This document shows, one piece after another, positions 11,582-19,891 of a DNA stretch of 64,000 bases. The stretch's first letter is position 1. Every line of letters begins with the position of its first letter. Position numbers and translations under genes: made by a program. The notes under the pieces are model-generated. The model made no database searches, was not told where the DNA came from, and saw only the letters and a list, made by a program, of their open reading frames with translations. The DNA lies in the NCBI GenBank assembly GCA_963782445.1, contig CAWAJM010000001.1:1860001-1924000 (forward strand), in the 5' to 3' direction. The stretch is from ZC4RG20 sp963782445. GTDB lineage: Bacteria > Pseudomonadota > Gammaproteobacteria > Steroidobacterales > Rariloculaceae.

Positions 11582-12752
11582 AAGCACCTTTTGGCTCGCG
11601 GGCTTTTTGATCCTCGCGGCGGGGCTCGGCTGGGCCTTCGAGCACTTCACGCGGGAGCGCGAGGATCAGCGCCCGGACAAGATTACGGCCGATTACATCC
11701 GCGGCCTCAATCTCGTACTGAACCGCAAGACCGACGAGGCGCTCGAGCTCTTCGTCAAGATGGCCAAGGTCGACGATGAGACGCTCGAGACTCACTTCGC
11801 GCTCGGGCATCTGTTTCGCCGCCGCGGCGAGGTCGACCGCGCGATTCGCGTCCATCAGAACCTTCTCGCGAGGCCGAGCCTCAACGAGGCCCAGCGCCAT
11901 CAAGCGCGCTTCGCGCTGGCCGAGGATTACTTCGGCGCGGGCTTGTTCGACCGCGCCGAGCAACTGTTCGCCGAGCTTGCGGCGAGTCGGACTCAGGGCC
12001 AGGCCGCCCTCGAGCGGCTCGTCGATATCTACGAGCGCGAGCGCGAATGGGACAAGGCCATCGAGACGTATCGTCAGCTCGAGCGGGAGACCGGCGAGCC
12101 GAAGGGCCGAATCCCGCAGTATTTCTGCGAGCTCGCTGAGCGGGCGCGCATCGCCGGCGATCCAAAGGGTGCGGCCGCCTACCTGGACGAGGCGGACCGA
12201 GAAGGGGCCGGCGGCCTGCGGGGCTCCTTCACCCGCGCCCTGATTGCGAAGGGCCAAGGCCGCTATGAGCAGGCGATCGCGCTCTACGAACGGGTGCTTG
12301 CGGCCGATCGACGCTTCATGGCGGAGCTTCTGCCGGAGCTCGTGGCCTGCTATCGAGCCCTCGGCCGGCGGCCGGAGTTCGACGACTACGTCGATGGACT
12401 CGTGCAAAACGATCCTTCCCTGCGCAAGGATCTCGCCTATGCCGCGATCGTCGGCGATCTCGCCGAGTCGCCCGCGCTGAGGCGCTGTATAGAAGGCTTC
12501 GTCGAGTCGAACGAGGTGCTCATGGACCTCGTGAACATCGACGACTTCCGCACGGCGAGCCCCGAGATCAGGGAGCGCACGATCAAGCGCGTCGTCAGGG
12601 GGCTGCGCCAGCTTGCCATGAAGAGCGTCCGGTACCGGTGCACGAACTGCGGCTACGGCACGCAGAAGCTCATCTGGCATTGCCCGAGCTGCAAGCAGTG
12701 GGAGACTGTGCGGCCGGTGCAGACGTTCCAGTTCGACGCGCTTGGGGCGTAG
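11571..12752 (+). CDS. lapB: Lipopolysaccharide assembly protein B
   Basis: Membrane-anchored TPR protein (YciM), known in E. coli to present LpxC to FtsH and so balance LPS synthesis. 393 aa from the ATG at 11571. One N-terminal transmembrane helix (residues 5-23), then about nine TPR units (DYIRGLNLVLNRKTDEALELF onward). A C-terminal rubredoxin-type zinc site follows: CTNCG and CPSCK, four cysteines in two CxxC pairs. All hallmarks of LapB are present. It closes the rpsA-ihfB-lapA-lapB run. A GC-rich hairpin (GGCGGC/GCCGCC, 12752-12773) starts at the stop codon. Confidence 0.93.
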   Translation: MPTESTFWLAGFLILAAGLGWAFEHFTREREDQRPDKITADYIRGLNLVLNRKTDEALELFVKMAKVDDETLETHFALGHLFRRRGEVDRAIRVHQNLLARPSLNEAQRHQARFALAEDYFGAGLFDRAEQLFAELAASRTQGQAALERLVDIYEREREWDKAIETYRQLERETGEPKGRIPQYFCELAERARIAGDPKGAAAYLDEADREGAGGLRGSFTRALIAKGQGRYEQAIALYERVLAADRRFMAELLPELVACYRALGRRPEFDDYVDGLVQNDPSLRKDLAYAAIVGDLAESPALRRCIEGFVESNEVLMDLVNIDDFRTASPEIRERTIKRVVRGLRQLAMKSVRYRCTNCGYGTQKLIWHCPSCKQWETVRPVQTFQFDALGA

Positions 12753-13142
12753 GCGGCGGCTCGGTGCGCCGCCGGTGACATCGCCGTCGCGGTGCGTCTG
12801 CAGTAACTGGGCGGCGGGACGCGTTGGCGCCCGTTGCAGCCGTTCGGACGCAGAAGGGCGCACCGACTCGCGTTTGCGGGGCCGTCGAGCATTGCGAAGA
12901 CTGCACGGACCGCCGCCTTCGCACCAGCAGGTTCCTCGCGCGGTTGCAGCATGACGCATGAACGGCCGTCCGTCTGCGCGCGGCTCCGCTCACCACCGGC
13001 GCCCGAACTCGTTCACGAATCATGCGGCCGAGACCCGGGCCGACTGATGGCGATTCTCGGCAATCGCGCTCGATTCAGCGGCTGCGCAACGGTGCCCGTG
13101 CCGATACAGTCTTCGACTCCTGACAGCAACGAGGAAGGCTCA
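12753..13142. other. 390-bp intergenic region without a recognisable gene
   Basis: Between lapB and the ComEA-like gene. It begins with a short GC hairpin (GGCGGC at 12752-12757 pairing with GCCGCC at 12768-12773) that may end the lapB transcript. Frames open here are GC-bias shadows with Arg-rich, low-complexity translations and no ribosome sites. The end of the region carries the GAGGAAGG ribosome site of the next gene. Confidence 0.5.
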
Positions 13143-13427
13143 ATGAAAGGGATGATTGCGCCGCTACTGCTCGGCGGGTTGTTACTCGGTTCGGGGGCCG
13201 CCTGGGCCGGTCCCGTGAACGTCAATACGGCGAATGCGGATACGATCTCGGCGGAGCTGACGGGCGTCGGACCCGCGCTCGCGCGGGCCATCGTCAAAGA
13301 CCGGGAGGCGAACGGCAAGTTCGCTTCGCCCGAGGCGCTAATGCGTGTCAAGGGCATCGGACAGCACGTGCTCGATATGAATAAGGGAAACATCCTCACG
13401 AGCGATCCGGCGCCCGCCAAGCGGTGA
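13143..13427 (+). CDS. ComEA-like helix-hairpin-helix exported protein
   Basis: 94 aa. The ATG at 13143 follows GAGGAAGG. A Sec signal peptide (MKGMIAPLLLGGLLLGSGAAWA, cut after AWA) is followed by VNVNTANADTISAELTGVGPALARAIVKDREANGKFASPEALMRVKGIG, a double helix-hairpin-helix DNA-binding unit. The LTGVGPALA and VKGIGQHV hairpins are clear. Such small soluble ComEA proteins bind DNA in the periplasm in competent Gram-negatives. No other competence gene is close, so uptake function is inference. A large hairpin follows the stop. Confidence 0.85.
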   Translation: MKGMIAPLLLGGLLLGSGAAWAGPVNVNTANADTISAELTGVGPALARAIVKDREANGKFASPEALMRVKGIGQHVLDMNKGNILTSDPAPAKR

Positions 13428-13434
13428 CGGCCTT

Positions 13435-13477
13435 GGGCCCGCGGGCGGGGAGGGAAGCCTTCCCGCGCCGCGGGCCC
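13435..13477 (+). terminator. GC-rich stem-loop after the ComEA-like gene
   Basis: GGGCCCGCGG (13435-13444) pairs perfectly with CCGCGGGCCC (13468-13477), and the interior contains GGGAAGCCTTCCC, which can extend the structure. There is no T-tract after it, so it may act as a processing or stabilising hairpin or a Rho-assisted end rather than a classical intrinsic terminator. Confidence 0.5.
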
Positions 13478-13604
13478 GGGGCCGAACGGGGGGCGCGCCA
13501 TCGTGCCGGTGGCCGCATGGGTGGCCGACCGGGGGGCGCCTTGCGCCCAGCACGCCGGGCAGTCCGGTATCATGCGTCGAGTCAGTTGGTTGGAGAACGG
13601 ACGC

Positions 13605-14495
13605 ATGGCACCGATACGCACGGCGGTTTTTCCGGTCGCAGGACGCGGCACTCGATTCTTGCCTGCGACGAAGGCCTCTCCGAAAGAGATGCTGCCCATC
13701 GTCGACAAGCCCCTGATTCAATATGCCGTCGAGGAAGCGTTGGCTGCCGGCGCCGAGAAGCTCGTTTTCATTACGGGCTCTTCCAAGCGCTCCATCGAGG
13801 ACCACTTCGACATCGATTCGGAGCTCGAGCGCACGCTCGCGGAGTCCGGCAAGACGGAGTGGCTCGATCTCGTGCGCGACATCGTTCCGCCCGGTGTCAG
13901 CTGCATCTACGTGCGTCAGGGGGTGCCGCTCGGGCTCGGCCATGCGGTGCTCTGTGCCCGTCCGGCCGTCGGCGCCGAGCCCTTTTTCGTACATCTCGCC
14001 GACGACCTGATCTACAGCGACGTGCCCGTGCTCAAGCAGATGAGCCTTCACTACGAGAAGCACGGCTCGAGCGTGCTGGGGGTCGAGACCGTGCCGCGGG
14101 ACCAGACGGGCAGTTACGGTATCGTCGAGGTCGCGCACGAGGCTTCGGGGGCGCAGGAGGCTTCGGGCGTGCAGCGCATCAATCGCATCGTCGAGAAGCC
14201 CGCTCCCGAGGACGCGCCCTCGAATCTGGCCGTCGTGGGACGCTATGTGCTGACGCCGGCCATTTTCGACAAGCTCGAGGCCACGGGCACCGGGGCCGGC
14301 GGAGAGATTCAATTGACGGACGGGATCGCGGCGCTCTTGCGCAGCGAGCCCGTCTACGTGCTGCCGTTCTCCGGCACGCGCTACGACTGCGGGAGCAAGA
14401 TCGGCTATCTGCGCGCGACGGTCGAATATGCGCTTCGCCATCCCGAGCTCGGGGACAACTTCAGGGCCTATCTCGAAGGCGTCTGGGAGCGCTGA
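13605..14495 (+). CDS. galU: UTP--glucose-1-phosphate uridylyltransferase
   Basis: Makes UDP-glucose for LPS, exopolysaccharide and trehalose synthesis. 296 aa from the ATG at 13605 (GGAG 12 bp upstream). An in-frame ATG at 13572 would add MRRVSWLENGR and is less likely. The nucleotide-binding signature AVFPVAGRGTRFLPATKASPKEMLPIVDKPLIQY is intact, with GLGHAVLCARP, the metal-binding HLADDLIYSD and the sugar-binding loop IVEKPAPEDAPSNLAVVGRYVL. The length and motifs are those of GalU rather than of RfbA-type enzymes. Its 3' end overlaps the convergent CoA-transferase by 28 bp. Confidence 0.95.
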   Translation: MAPIRTAVFPVAGRGTRFLPATKASPKEMLPIVDKPLIQYAVEEALAAGAEKLVFITGSSKRSIEDHFDIDSELERTLAESGKTEWLDLVRDIVPPGVSCIYVRQGVPLGLGHAVLCARPAVGAEPFFVHLADDLIYSDVPVLKQMSLHYEKHGSSVLGVETVPRDQTGSYGIVEVAHEASGAQEASGVQRINRIVEKPAPEDAPSNLAVVGRYVLTPAIFDKLEATGTGAGGEIQLTDGIAALLRSEPVYVLPFSGTRYDCGSKIGYLRATVEYALRHPELGDNFRAYLEGVWER

Positions 14496-15712
14496 GCACT
14501 CGGCGCGCCGTCGCTGTGGGCGGCGGCCGAGGCGTCGGCCTCGAGCTGTTCGAGCTCCGCGCGGATCTCGGCGTTGTGCTCGCCGAGCAGCGGCGGGTGC
14601 CGGCGGTAGATCACGCCGCCGCCGGCGAAGTTCACGGGCAGCCCCAGCGAGCGCACGACCCCGATCAAGGGGTGCTCGAGCTCGACGATGAGTTTGCGGG
14701 CCTCGATCTGGGGGTCGTTCAGGGCGTCGTCCGGAAAGTGTATCGGGCCGGCCGGCACGCCGGCTGCGACGAGCCTCTCCGTCCATTCCGCCGCATCGCG
14801 TTCGACGAGCACTTCCTCGATGCGCTGGATCAGCGCCGGTCGATTCGCGTTGCGGCCGGCATTGGTTGCGAAGCGGGGGTCGCGCTGCAGGGTGTCTCCG
14901 AGGCCGAGCACCTCACAGAAGCGTTCCCAGATTCGCTCGCTGCCGACGGCGACGATCATGAGCTTGTCGCGCGCCCGGACCGGCTGGTAGGGCGTCACGG
15001 TCGGGTGGGCGTTGCCGAGCCGAAGCGGGCGCTCCCCCGTCGCGAAGTAGCTGCCGGCGAGGTTCGCGAGCCAAGTCACCTGAGCGTCGACGAGGGCCAC
15101 GTCGAGAAACTCGCCGCGGCCCGTGCCGCCGGCAGTCCGGTCCCGCCGGTACAGCGACGCCAGGGTACCGAGCGTCGCGTAGAGCCCCGCAGAGATGTCG
15201 GCCATGGCGGTCGGGAAGCGGCTTGGTCCGTCGTTCGGCGGTCCGGTCAGGGCCATGAGACCCGCTTCTCCCTGCGCAATGATGTCGTAGCCGGTGCGGC
15301 CTGCCTTGGGCCCGGTATGGCCGTAGCCGCTGACTGCAACGAAGACGAGGCGCGGGTTGCGTCCCATGAGACTGTCCGGGTCGAGTCCGATCGCCGCGAG
15401 CGAGTGTAGGCGCGGGTTATTCGTCACGAACACGTCTGCGCGGTCGACGAGCGCGTGCAGCAGCGCGAGATCTTCCGGATTCTTCAGGTCGAGCTCGATG
15501 CTGCGCTTGTTGCGGTTGACGCAGAGGTAGTAGGCGCTTTCGCCCTCCAAAAACGGCGGGCCCCAGCCGCGCGACTGATCCCCGATGCCGGGGCGCTCGA
15601 TCTTGACGACATCGGCGCCGAGGTCGCCGAGCAGCATGCTGCAGTAGGGCCCAGCCATGGCTTCTGTGATGTCGACGACTTTGAGGCCGCTCAGCGGCGG
15701 CGGATTCGTCAC
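14468..15712 (-). CDS. CaiB/BaiF family (class III) CoA-transferase
   Basis: Transfers CoA between organic acids through an aspartyl-CoA intermediate. 414 aa, GTG start at 15712 with GAGGAG upstream. Family motifs: LSGLKVVDITEAMAGPYCSMLLGDLGADVVKIERPG at the N-terminus, NRNKRSIELDLK, SGYGHTGP and GYDIIAQGEAGLM. The nucleophile region TAMADISAGLYA carries the conserved Asp at about residue 169. The C-terminal VRSLGLPVNFAGG and PPLLGEHN complete the family pattern. Substrate cannot be read from sequence. It is divergent (85 bp) from an RraA/CHA-aldolase-like gene, suggesting joint use in catabolism of a carboxylic acid. Confidence 0.9.
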   Translation of the reverse strand: MTNPPPLSGLKVVDITEAMAGPYCSMLLGDLGADVVKIERPGIGDQSRGWGPPFLEGESAYYLCVNRNKRSIELDLKNPEDLALLHALVDRADVFVTNNPRLHSLAAIGLDPDSLMGRNPRLVFVAVSGYGHTGPKAGRTGYDIIAQGEAGLMALTGPPNDGPSRFPTAMADISAGLYATLGTLASLYRRDRTAGGTGRGEFLDVALVDAQVTWLANLAGSYFATGERPLRLGNAHPTVTPYQPVRARDKLMIVAVGSERIWERFCEVLGLGDTLQRDPRFATNAGRNANRPALIQRIEEVLVERDAAEWTERLVAAGVPAGPIHFPDDALNDPQIEARKLIVELEHPLIGVVRSLGLPVNFAGGGVIYRRHPPLLGEHNAEIRAELEQLEADASAAAHSDGAPSAQRSQTPSR

Positions 15713-15741
15713 AGTCGAAGCTCCTCGCGCAGGCCGTCCTC

Positions 15742-15747
15742 TATAAT
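15742..15747 (+). promoter_or_regulatory. Possible -10 element TATAAT upstream of the RraA-family gene
   Basis: A perfect TATAAT stands in an otherwise GC-rich 85-bp divergent gap, about 50 bp before the GTG of the RraA-like gene. A second AT-rich hexamer (TATAAG, 15757-15762) follows. No good -35 hexamer lies at 17 bp, so an activator may be needed or the match may be chance. Confidence 0.35.
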
Positions 15748-15797
15748 GGCCGCCAGTATAAGCCTTCGATCCGTCTTTTCATCCGCAGGAGACCAGC

Positions 15798-16496
15798 GTG
15801 AGAAACGTAGCCGTCCGCAACATCGATCGTGCCCCGCGTGAAGTCGTCGACGCTCTCGGCGAGCTCGGCGTCGCAACCGTCCATGAGGCCCAGGGGCGGA
15901 CCGGGTTGCTGCATACGTACATGCGGCCGATTTACACGGGCGCAAGAGTCGGCGGCAGCGCCGTGACGGTGCTGGCCCATCCCGGCGACAATTGGATGCT
16001 GCACGTGGCGGCCGAGCTCGTTCAGGAAGGCGACATCGTCGTCGTCGCGTTGAGCGCCCCGAATACAGACGGCATGTTCGGGGAGCTGCTCGGCACCTCG
16101 TATAAGTCCCGCGGCGCCCGAGCGCTCGTCATCGATGCGGGCTGCCGCGACGTTCGCGAGCTGACCGAGCTCGGCTTCCCGGTCTGGAGCAAGGCCGTCT
16201 CGGCGAAGGGCACGGTCAAGGCCACGGTCGGCTCGGCTAATGTCCCGGTCGTCTGTGCCGGTGCGCTCGTGAATCCCGGCGACATCATCGTTGCCGACGA
16301 CGACGGCGTCGTGGTCGTGCCGCGCCTCGACGCCGAGAAGGTGCTCGAAGCCGCACGGCAGCGTGTCGCGAAAGAGGACGAGAAGCGTCAGCGCCTCGGT
16401 TCCGGTGTGCTCGGCCTCGACTTGTACGGTATGCGCGAGCCGCTCGCGAAGGCCGGGCTCGTTTACGTCGATCGGCCGGAGGACGTCGCGAAATAG
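15798..16496 (+). CDS. RraA-like / 4-carboxy-4-hydroxy-2-oxoadipate aldolase family protein
   Basis: 232 aa with a GTG start at 15798 behind CAGGAGA. The fold is that of class II pyruvate aldolases of the HMG/CHA type and of RraA. Seen: LGVATVHEAQGRTGLL, the long MRPIYTGARVGGSAVTVL strand, GELLGTSYKSRGARALVIDAGCRDVREL (metal and oxaloacetate binding, with the conserved Arg-Asp of CRD) and NPGDIIVADDDGVVVVPR. The C-terminal extension after RRL (GLDLYGMREPLAKAGLVYVD) is typical of CHA aldolases (LigK/GalC) rather than the shorter RraA regulators. An aldolase or oxaloacetate decarboxylase activity is therefore the better guess. The divergent CoA-transferase supports a catabolic role. Confidence 0.8.
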   Translation: MRNVAVRNIDRAPREVVDALGELGVATVHEAQGRTGLLHTYMRPIYTGARVGGSAVTVLAHPGDNWMLHVAAELVQEGDIVVVALSAPNTDGMFGELLGTSYKSRGARALVIDAGCRDVRELTELGFPVWSKAVSAKGTVKATVGSANVPVVCAGALVNPGDIIVADDDGVVVVPRLDAEKVLEAARQRVAKEDEKRQRLGSGVLGLDLYGMREPLAKAGLVYVDRPEDVAK

Positions 16497-16640
16497 CCGG
16501 CCGGCGCCGCCCGCGGCGCGTCCTGTCCTTTGGCCGGGGGGCGCGACGGGGCCGCGTGCGGCGCCGACCGCCGGCAGGTGCGGCCTTTCCGCGCAATTGA
16601 TCACATCTCGCTGCGCCCGCGCACGCTATCTTTGCGGCCC

Positions 16641-17852
16641 ATGGCGCTGCCCGAACCGACCTGCCACGAATCCGTCTCGGACTCCCCGTACGCGGCCGAG
16701 CTGCGTCACCGTCCGCTCAGAAGGCGCTTCGCGCCGGCGCTCGAGCGGTTGTACGTTCGCCGCAGGCTTTCGGAGAGCCGCGCCCTGATCCGGGCGATCT
16801 GCCTGCTGGCGGCCGTCATCGGGCTGTATCGGTGGTTCCCGGGCTTGGGGCGGAATACGGGCATGATCCACGATTCCATCTCCTGGGTCGTGGTTCTTTC
16901 GTCGGTCTTTCTGGCTGCGATTGCTTTCAGCCCGCTGTTCGAGACCACGTATTCGCCCGTTGCGCGCGTGGTCATCCCCCTGCGCAATGCGCTTGCCGCC
17001 ATTTCGATCGCGCAGCTCGCCGCACACGGCGAAACCGAGACGCTCATGGTGCTGCCGTTGATGGTGTTCGGCCCGTTGTTCTTTCTCGGACTCTCCTTCC
17101 CCGCAGGGCTAGTGGCCGTGGCAGCCGGCGTCGTATCGTTTGCGGTTGCCGGCGCCGTCGCTCAGCTGCCCTCGCCGATCGCCGTTCATGCGGGCCTCTT
17201 CCTGCTCGTCACCGTCTCGCTTGCCGCGATAGCTGCCTACGAAGGGGAAAAGCGGTCGCGAAGAGCCTTCCTCGAAAGCGGTCTCGTGGCCGAGCTTGCG
17301 CGTCACGACGCGCTGACCGGCGCGAACAACCGGCGCGTGTTCGACGAACGGCTCGTGAATCTGTGGCACCGGGCCATTGCAGAGCAGCGCCGCCTCGCGA
17401 TCCTGTTGATCGATGTCGACCACTTCAAGGCGTACAACGATCGCTACGGCCATCAGGCCGGCGATCGGGCGCTGCGCGCCATTTCCGATTCGCTGCAGGC
17501 CTTCGTACGCCGCACAACGGACCTTTTGGCTCGCTACGGCGGCGAGGAGTTCGCGATCATCCTGTACGACGTGGAAACGCCCGAAGTCGAGGACATCGCG
17601 CGGCGAATGTGTCGCGGTGTCGCCATGCTCGCCCTCGACGATGCCACCGGCGTCGAAGCCCGTGTCACGATCAGTGTCGGCGCGGCCGTTATAGAGCCCG
17701 CGGCCAATCGCGCGCCGCGCGGCGGTCTCCAGCTCGCCGATCAGGCGCTCTATGCCGCGAAGGTGAATGGGCGCAATCGCGTCGAGCTCATGGACGAGTG
17801 CGAGTACCGGCTGCTCGCTACCGGCGTTTTCGACCGGGTCGCCGGCGAATAA
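16641..17852 (+). CDS. Membrane diguanylate cyclase with GGDEF domain and I-site
   Basis: Synthesises c-di-GMP from two GTP. 403 aa from the ATG at 16641; frame upstream of this has no family likeness. About six transmembrane helices occupy residues 48-205, acting as an uncharacterised sensor region. The GGDEF domain spans about 225-390: LTGANNRRVFDERL, DVDHFKAYNDRYGHQAGDRAL, and the active loop RYGGEEFAIIL with GGEEF at 300-304. RTTD at 291-294, exactly five residues before GGEEF, is the RxxD allosteric inhibition site, so product feedback is expected. Together with the HD-GYP protein at 30.5 kb the window carries both making and breaking arms of c-di-GMP signalling. Confidence 0.93.
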   Translation: MALPEPTCHESVSDSPYAAELRHRPLRRRFAPALERLYVRRRLSESRALIRAICLLAAVIGLYRWFPGLGRNTGMIHDSISWVVVLSSVFLAAIAFSPLFETTYSPVARVVIPLRNALAAISIAQLAAHGETETLMVLPLMVFGPLFFLGLSFPAGLVAVAAGVVSFAVAGAVAQLPSPIAVHAGLFLLVTVSLAAIAAYEGEKRSRRAFLESGLVAELARHDALTGANNRRVFDERLVNLWHRAIAEQRRLAILLIDVDHFKAYNDRYGHQAGDRALRAISDSLQAFVRRTTDLLARYGGEEFAIILYDVETPEVEDIARRMCRGVAMLALDDATGVEARVTISVGAAVIEPAANRAPRGGLQLADQALYAAKVNGRNRVELMDECEYRLLATGVFDRVAGE

Positions 17853-17922
17853 CGTCCGAAAAGAGTCCGGGGGACGGAGCCGGCCTCGGCCCGAGGCGAG
17901 CGGTCCAGCTGCCCGGGTCGCG

Positions 17923-19206
17923 TTACGAGCCCGATCGCGCGCCGTCGGGCACGCTCTCGCGCGCCAGCCCCGAGACGCGGCGCCGCTGGTTCTTGCGGAG
18001 CTCCGGAAGAAACGCGGCGAGCAGCCCGAGCGCCGGCAGGAACGAGCACAGGTGAAACACCGTCGCGATGCCGGCGGCGTCGGCGATCTGCCCCGCAATG
18101 GCGGCGCCCGTGCCCGCGAGTCCGAAGGCGAGGCCGAAAAACAGGCCCGCGACCGTGCCGACGCGGGCGGGGATCAGCTCCTGGCCGTAGACGACAATGG
18201 CGGGAAAGGCCGATGCCAGGATCATGCCGATGGGCACGCTCAAGACGCCGGTCCAGAACAGATTCGCGTAGGGGAGGGCCAGCGTGAAAGGCAGCACGCC
18301 TAGGATCGAAGCCCAGATGACGGTCTTGCGGCCGAAGCGATCGCCGAGGGAGCCCCCGAGCAGCGTACCGAGCGCGACCGAGGCGAGGAACAAAAACAGG
18401 TGAACCTGTGCGTTGCGGACCGAGACGCCGAACGTTTGGATCAGATAGAAGGTGTAGTAGCTCGTCATGCTCGCCATGTAGAAGAACTTCGAGAAGACGA
18501 GGACTACGAGCAGGGCGAGGGTCCATGCAACACGGCGGCGCGGCAGCGCCCCTTCTCTTGCCGCGGAGGCGGCGGGCCGCTCGAGCCGGGCAAGGCCGTG
18601 TGTCTTGTACCAGCGGCCGACGTGAAACAGCAGCAGCATGCCGGTCAGTGCGGCGGTTGCGAACCAGGCGATGCTGCCCTGGCCGAAGCGCAGCACGACG
18701 AAGGCCGCGAGCAGCGGGCCGATCGAGGAGCCCAGGTTGCCGCCGACCTGGAACAGCGATTGGGCGAGCCCATGGCGGCCGCCCGACGCCATGCGCGCGA
18801 CGCGCGAGGACTCCGGGTGCAGGATCGAGGAGCCGATGCCGATGCAGGCCGCACCGAGCAGCAGCGTCGGGTACGAGCCGGCGCGGGAAAGCAGCAACAG
18901 CGCCATGAGCGTGACGCCCATGCCGAGCGACAGCGAGTACGGCTTGGGACTGCGGTCCGTGAAGGCGCCGACGACGGGCTGGAGCAGCGAGGCCGTCGCT
19001 TGGAAAGTCAGCGTCAGGAAGCCGACTTGGGCGAAGTCGAGGCCGTAGTTCTGCTTGAGAATGGGATAAACCGCCGGCAGCAGCGACTGCATCATGTCGT
19101 TGAGCAGATGGCAGGCGCTGATCGCCGCGAGGATCGAAAAGGCGGTCTTGGCGGCGCTCGTGTCGGCGGCGTGCGCCGCGGCGGTGTTCAATGCCGTATC
19201 GTCCAT
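17923..19206 (-). CDS. MFS transporter, fosmidomycin-resistance (Fsr) family
   Basis: 427-aa major facilitator with about 12 hydrophobic helices. The start used is the ATG at 19206 (MDDTALNTAAAH); a TTG six codons upstream is possible. The Fsr-like signature is HLLNDMMQSLLPAVYPILKQNYGLDFAQVGFLTLTFQATASLLQPVVGAFTDRSPKP, followed by GIGSSILHPESSRVAR and a second-half A-loop LGDRFGRKTVIWAS. Members export fosmidomycin or other small molecules in exchange for protons; the native substrate is unknown. The first codons of this gene lie against the beheaded SYLF gene on the other strand, so a rearrangement may have happened at this edge. Confidence 0.88.
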   Translation of the reverse strand: MDDTALNTAAAHAADTSAAKTAFSILAAISACHLLNDMMQSLLPAVYPILKQNYGLDFAQVGFLTLTFQATASLLQPVVGAFTDRSPKPYSLSLGMGVTLMALLLLSRAGSYPTLLLGAACIGIGSSILHPESSRVARMASGGRHGLAQSLFQVGGNLGSSIGPLLAAFVVLRFGQGSIAWFATAALTGMLLLFHVGRWYKTHGLARLERPAASAAREGALPRRRVAWTLALLVVLVFSKFFYMASMTSYYTFYLIQTFGVSVRNAQVHLFLFLASVALGTLLGGSLGDRFGRKTVIWASILGVLPFTLALPYANLFWTGVLSVPIGMILASAFPAIVVYGQELIPARVGTVAGLFFGLAFGLAGTGAAIAGQIADAAGIATVFHLCSFLPALGLLAAFLPELRKNQRRRVSGLARESVPDGARSGS

Positions 19207-19230
19207 GAAGAAGAGAACGCGCAAGCGTAG

Positions 19231-19740
19231 CAGACGCTGCGCAGCCTATCCATCCGCGCGCGGCGCGCGCCGGCCGAACTGGCATGGCAGCTGCGCCAGC
19301 AGAACCAGAACGCCGCGCAGTCGCTCGATCAGGCCTACGGGATCGCAGTATTCGACACGACCAAGGGCGGCGCGATCGTGACGGGCACCGGCGGCACGGG
19401 TGTCGCGATGCCGACGACGGCGCTCAACAACCCGTCCCCGAGCAACGCGACGTACATGCACGTTGGCGGCGCCGGAATCGGCCTGACGGCCGGGGCCTCG
19501 AACTACAAGCTGATCATGCTGTTCAAGGACCAGAATACGTATCGGCAGTTCGTGAACGGCCAGTGGAGCGGTGCCTCGTCCGCGCAGGCGACGGCCGGCA
19601 AGAAGGGCGCGACGTCCGAAGCCGCTTGGCACGACGGCGTCAAGGTTTATCGCATGACGGACGGCGGGCTCATGGCGGGCGTCGACGTCAGCGGCATGAA
19701 ATTCTGGCCCAGCAAGAAGCTCAATAAGGGCAACGTTTGA
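19231..19740 (+). pseudogene. SYLF/Ysc84-domain protein lacking its N-terminus
   Basis: The frame from 19231 reads AELAWQLRQQNQNAAQSLDQAYGIAVFDTTKGGAIV, then GGAGIGLTAGASNYKLIMLF and KVYRMTDGGLMAGVDVSGMKFW. This is the SYLF lipid-binding domain pattern of an AYGIAVF strand, a GG-rich core and a late DGGLxxGVDVSG strand. Upstream in frame is a stop (TAG 19228-19230) with no ATG, GTG or TTG until GTG 19378, which falls inside the domain. The signal peptide or lipobox usual for bacterial SYLF proteins is missing, and the adjacent sequence is the start of the divergent MFS gene. It is probably a 5'-truncated gene; use of a CTG start cannot be excluded. A strong terminator follows. Confidence 0.65.
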
Positions 19741-19791
19741 CCGGTGCCGGAACAGCCGTCGGGCGGCGTCGACGCCGTGACGGCTGGAGGA

Positions 19792-19818
19792 GGGGGCCTT
19801 CGGGCTCCCTTGCTTTTC
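19792..19818 (+). terminator. Intrinsic terminator with UUCG tetraloop
   Basis: GGGGGCC (19792-19798), loop TTCG, GGCTCCC (19803-19809), then a T-rich run TTGCTTTTC. The 7-bp stem includes one G-T wobble. Just upstream, AGCCGTC (19754-19760) pairs with GACGGCT (19779-19785) around the 12-bp palindrome GGCGTCGACGCC. This is the clearest intrinsic terminator in the window and suggests that the truncated SYLF gene once was, or still is, transcribed. Confidence 0.75.
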
Positions 19819-19891
19819 TGCGGCCCGCATCCCGGTCGGCGCAGCGGTGTACCATGGGCGTCGTCTTGACGAAGTCCGCCTGGAGAAGCCG

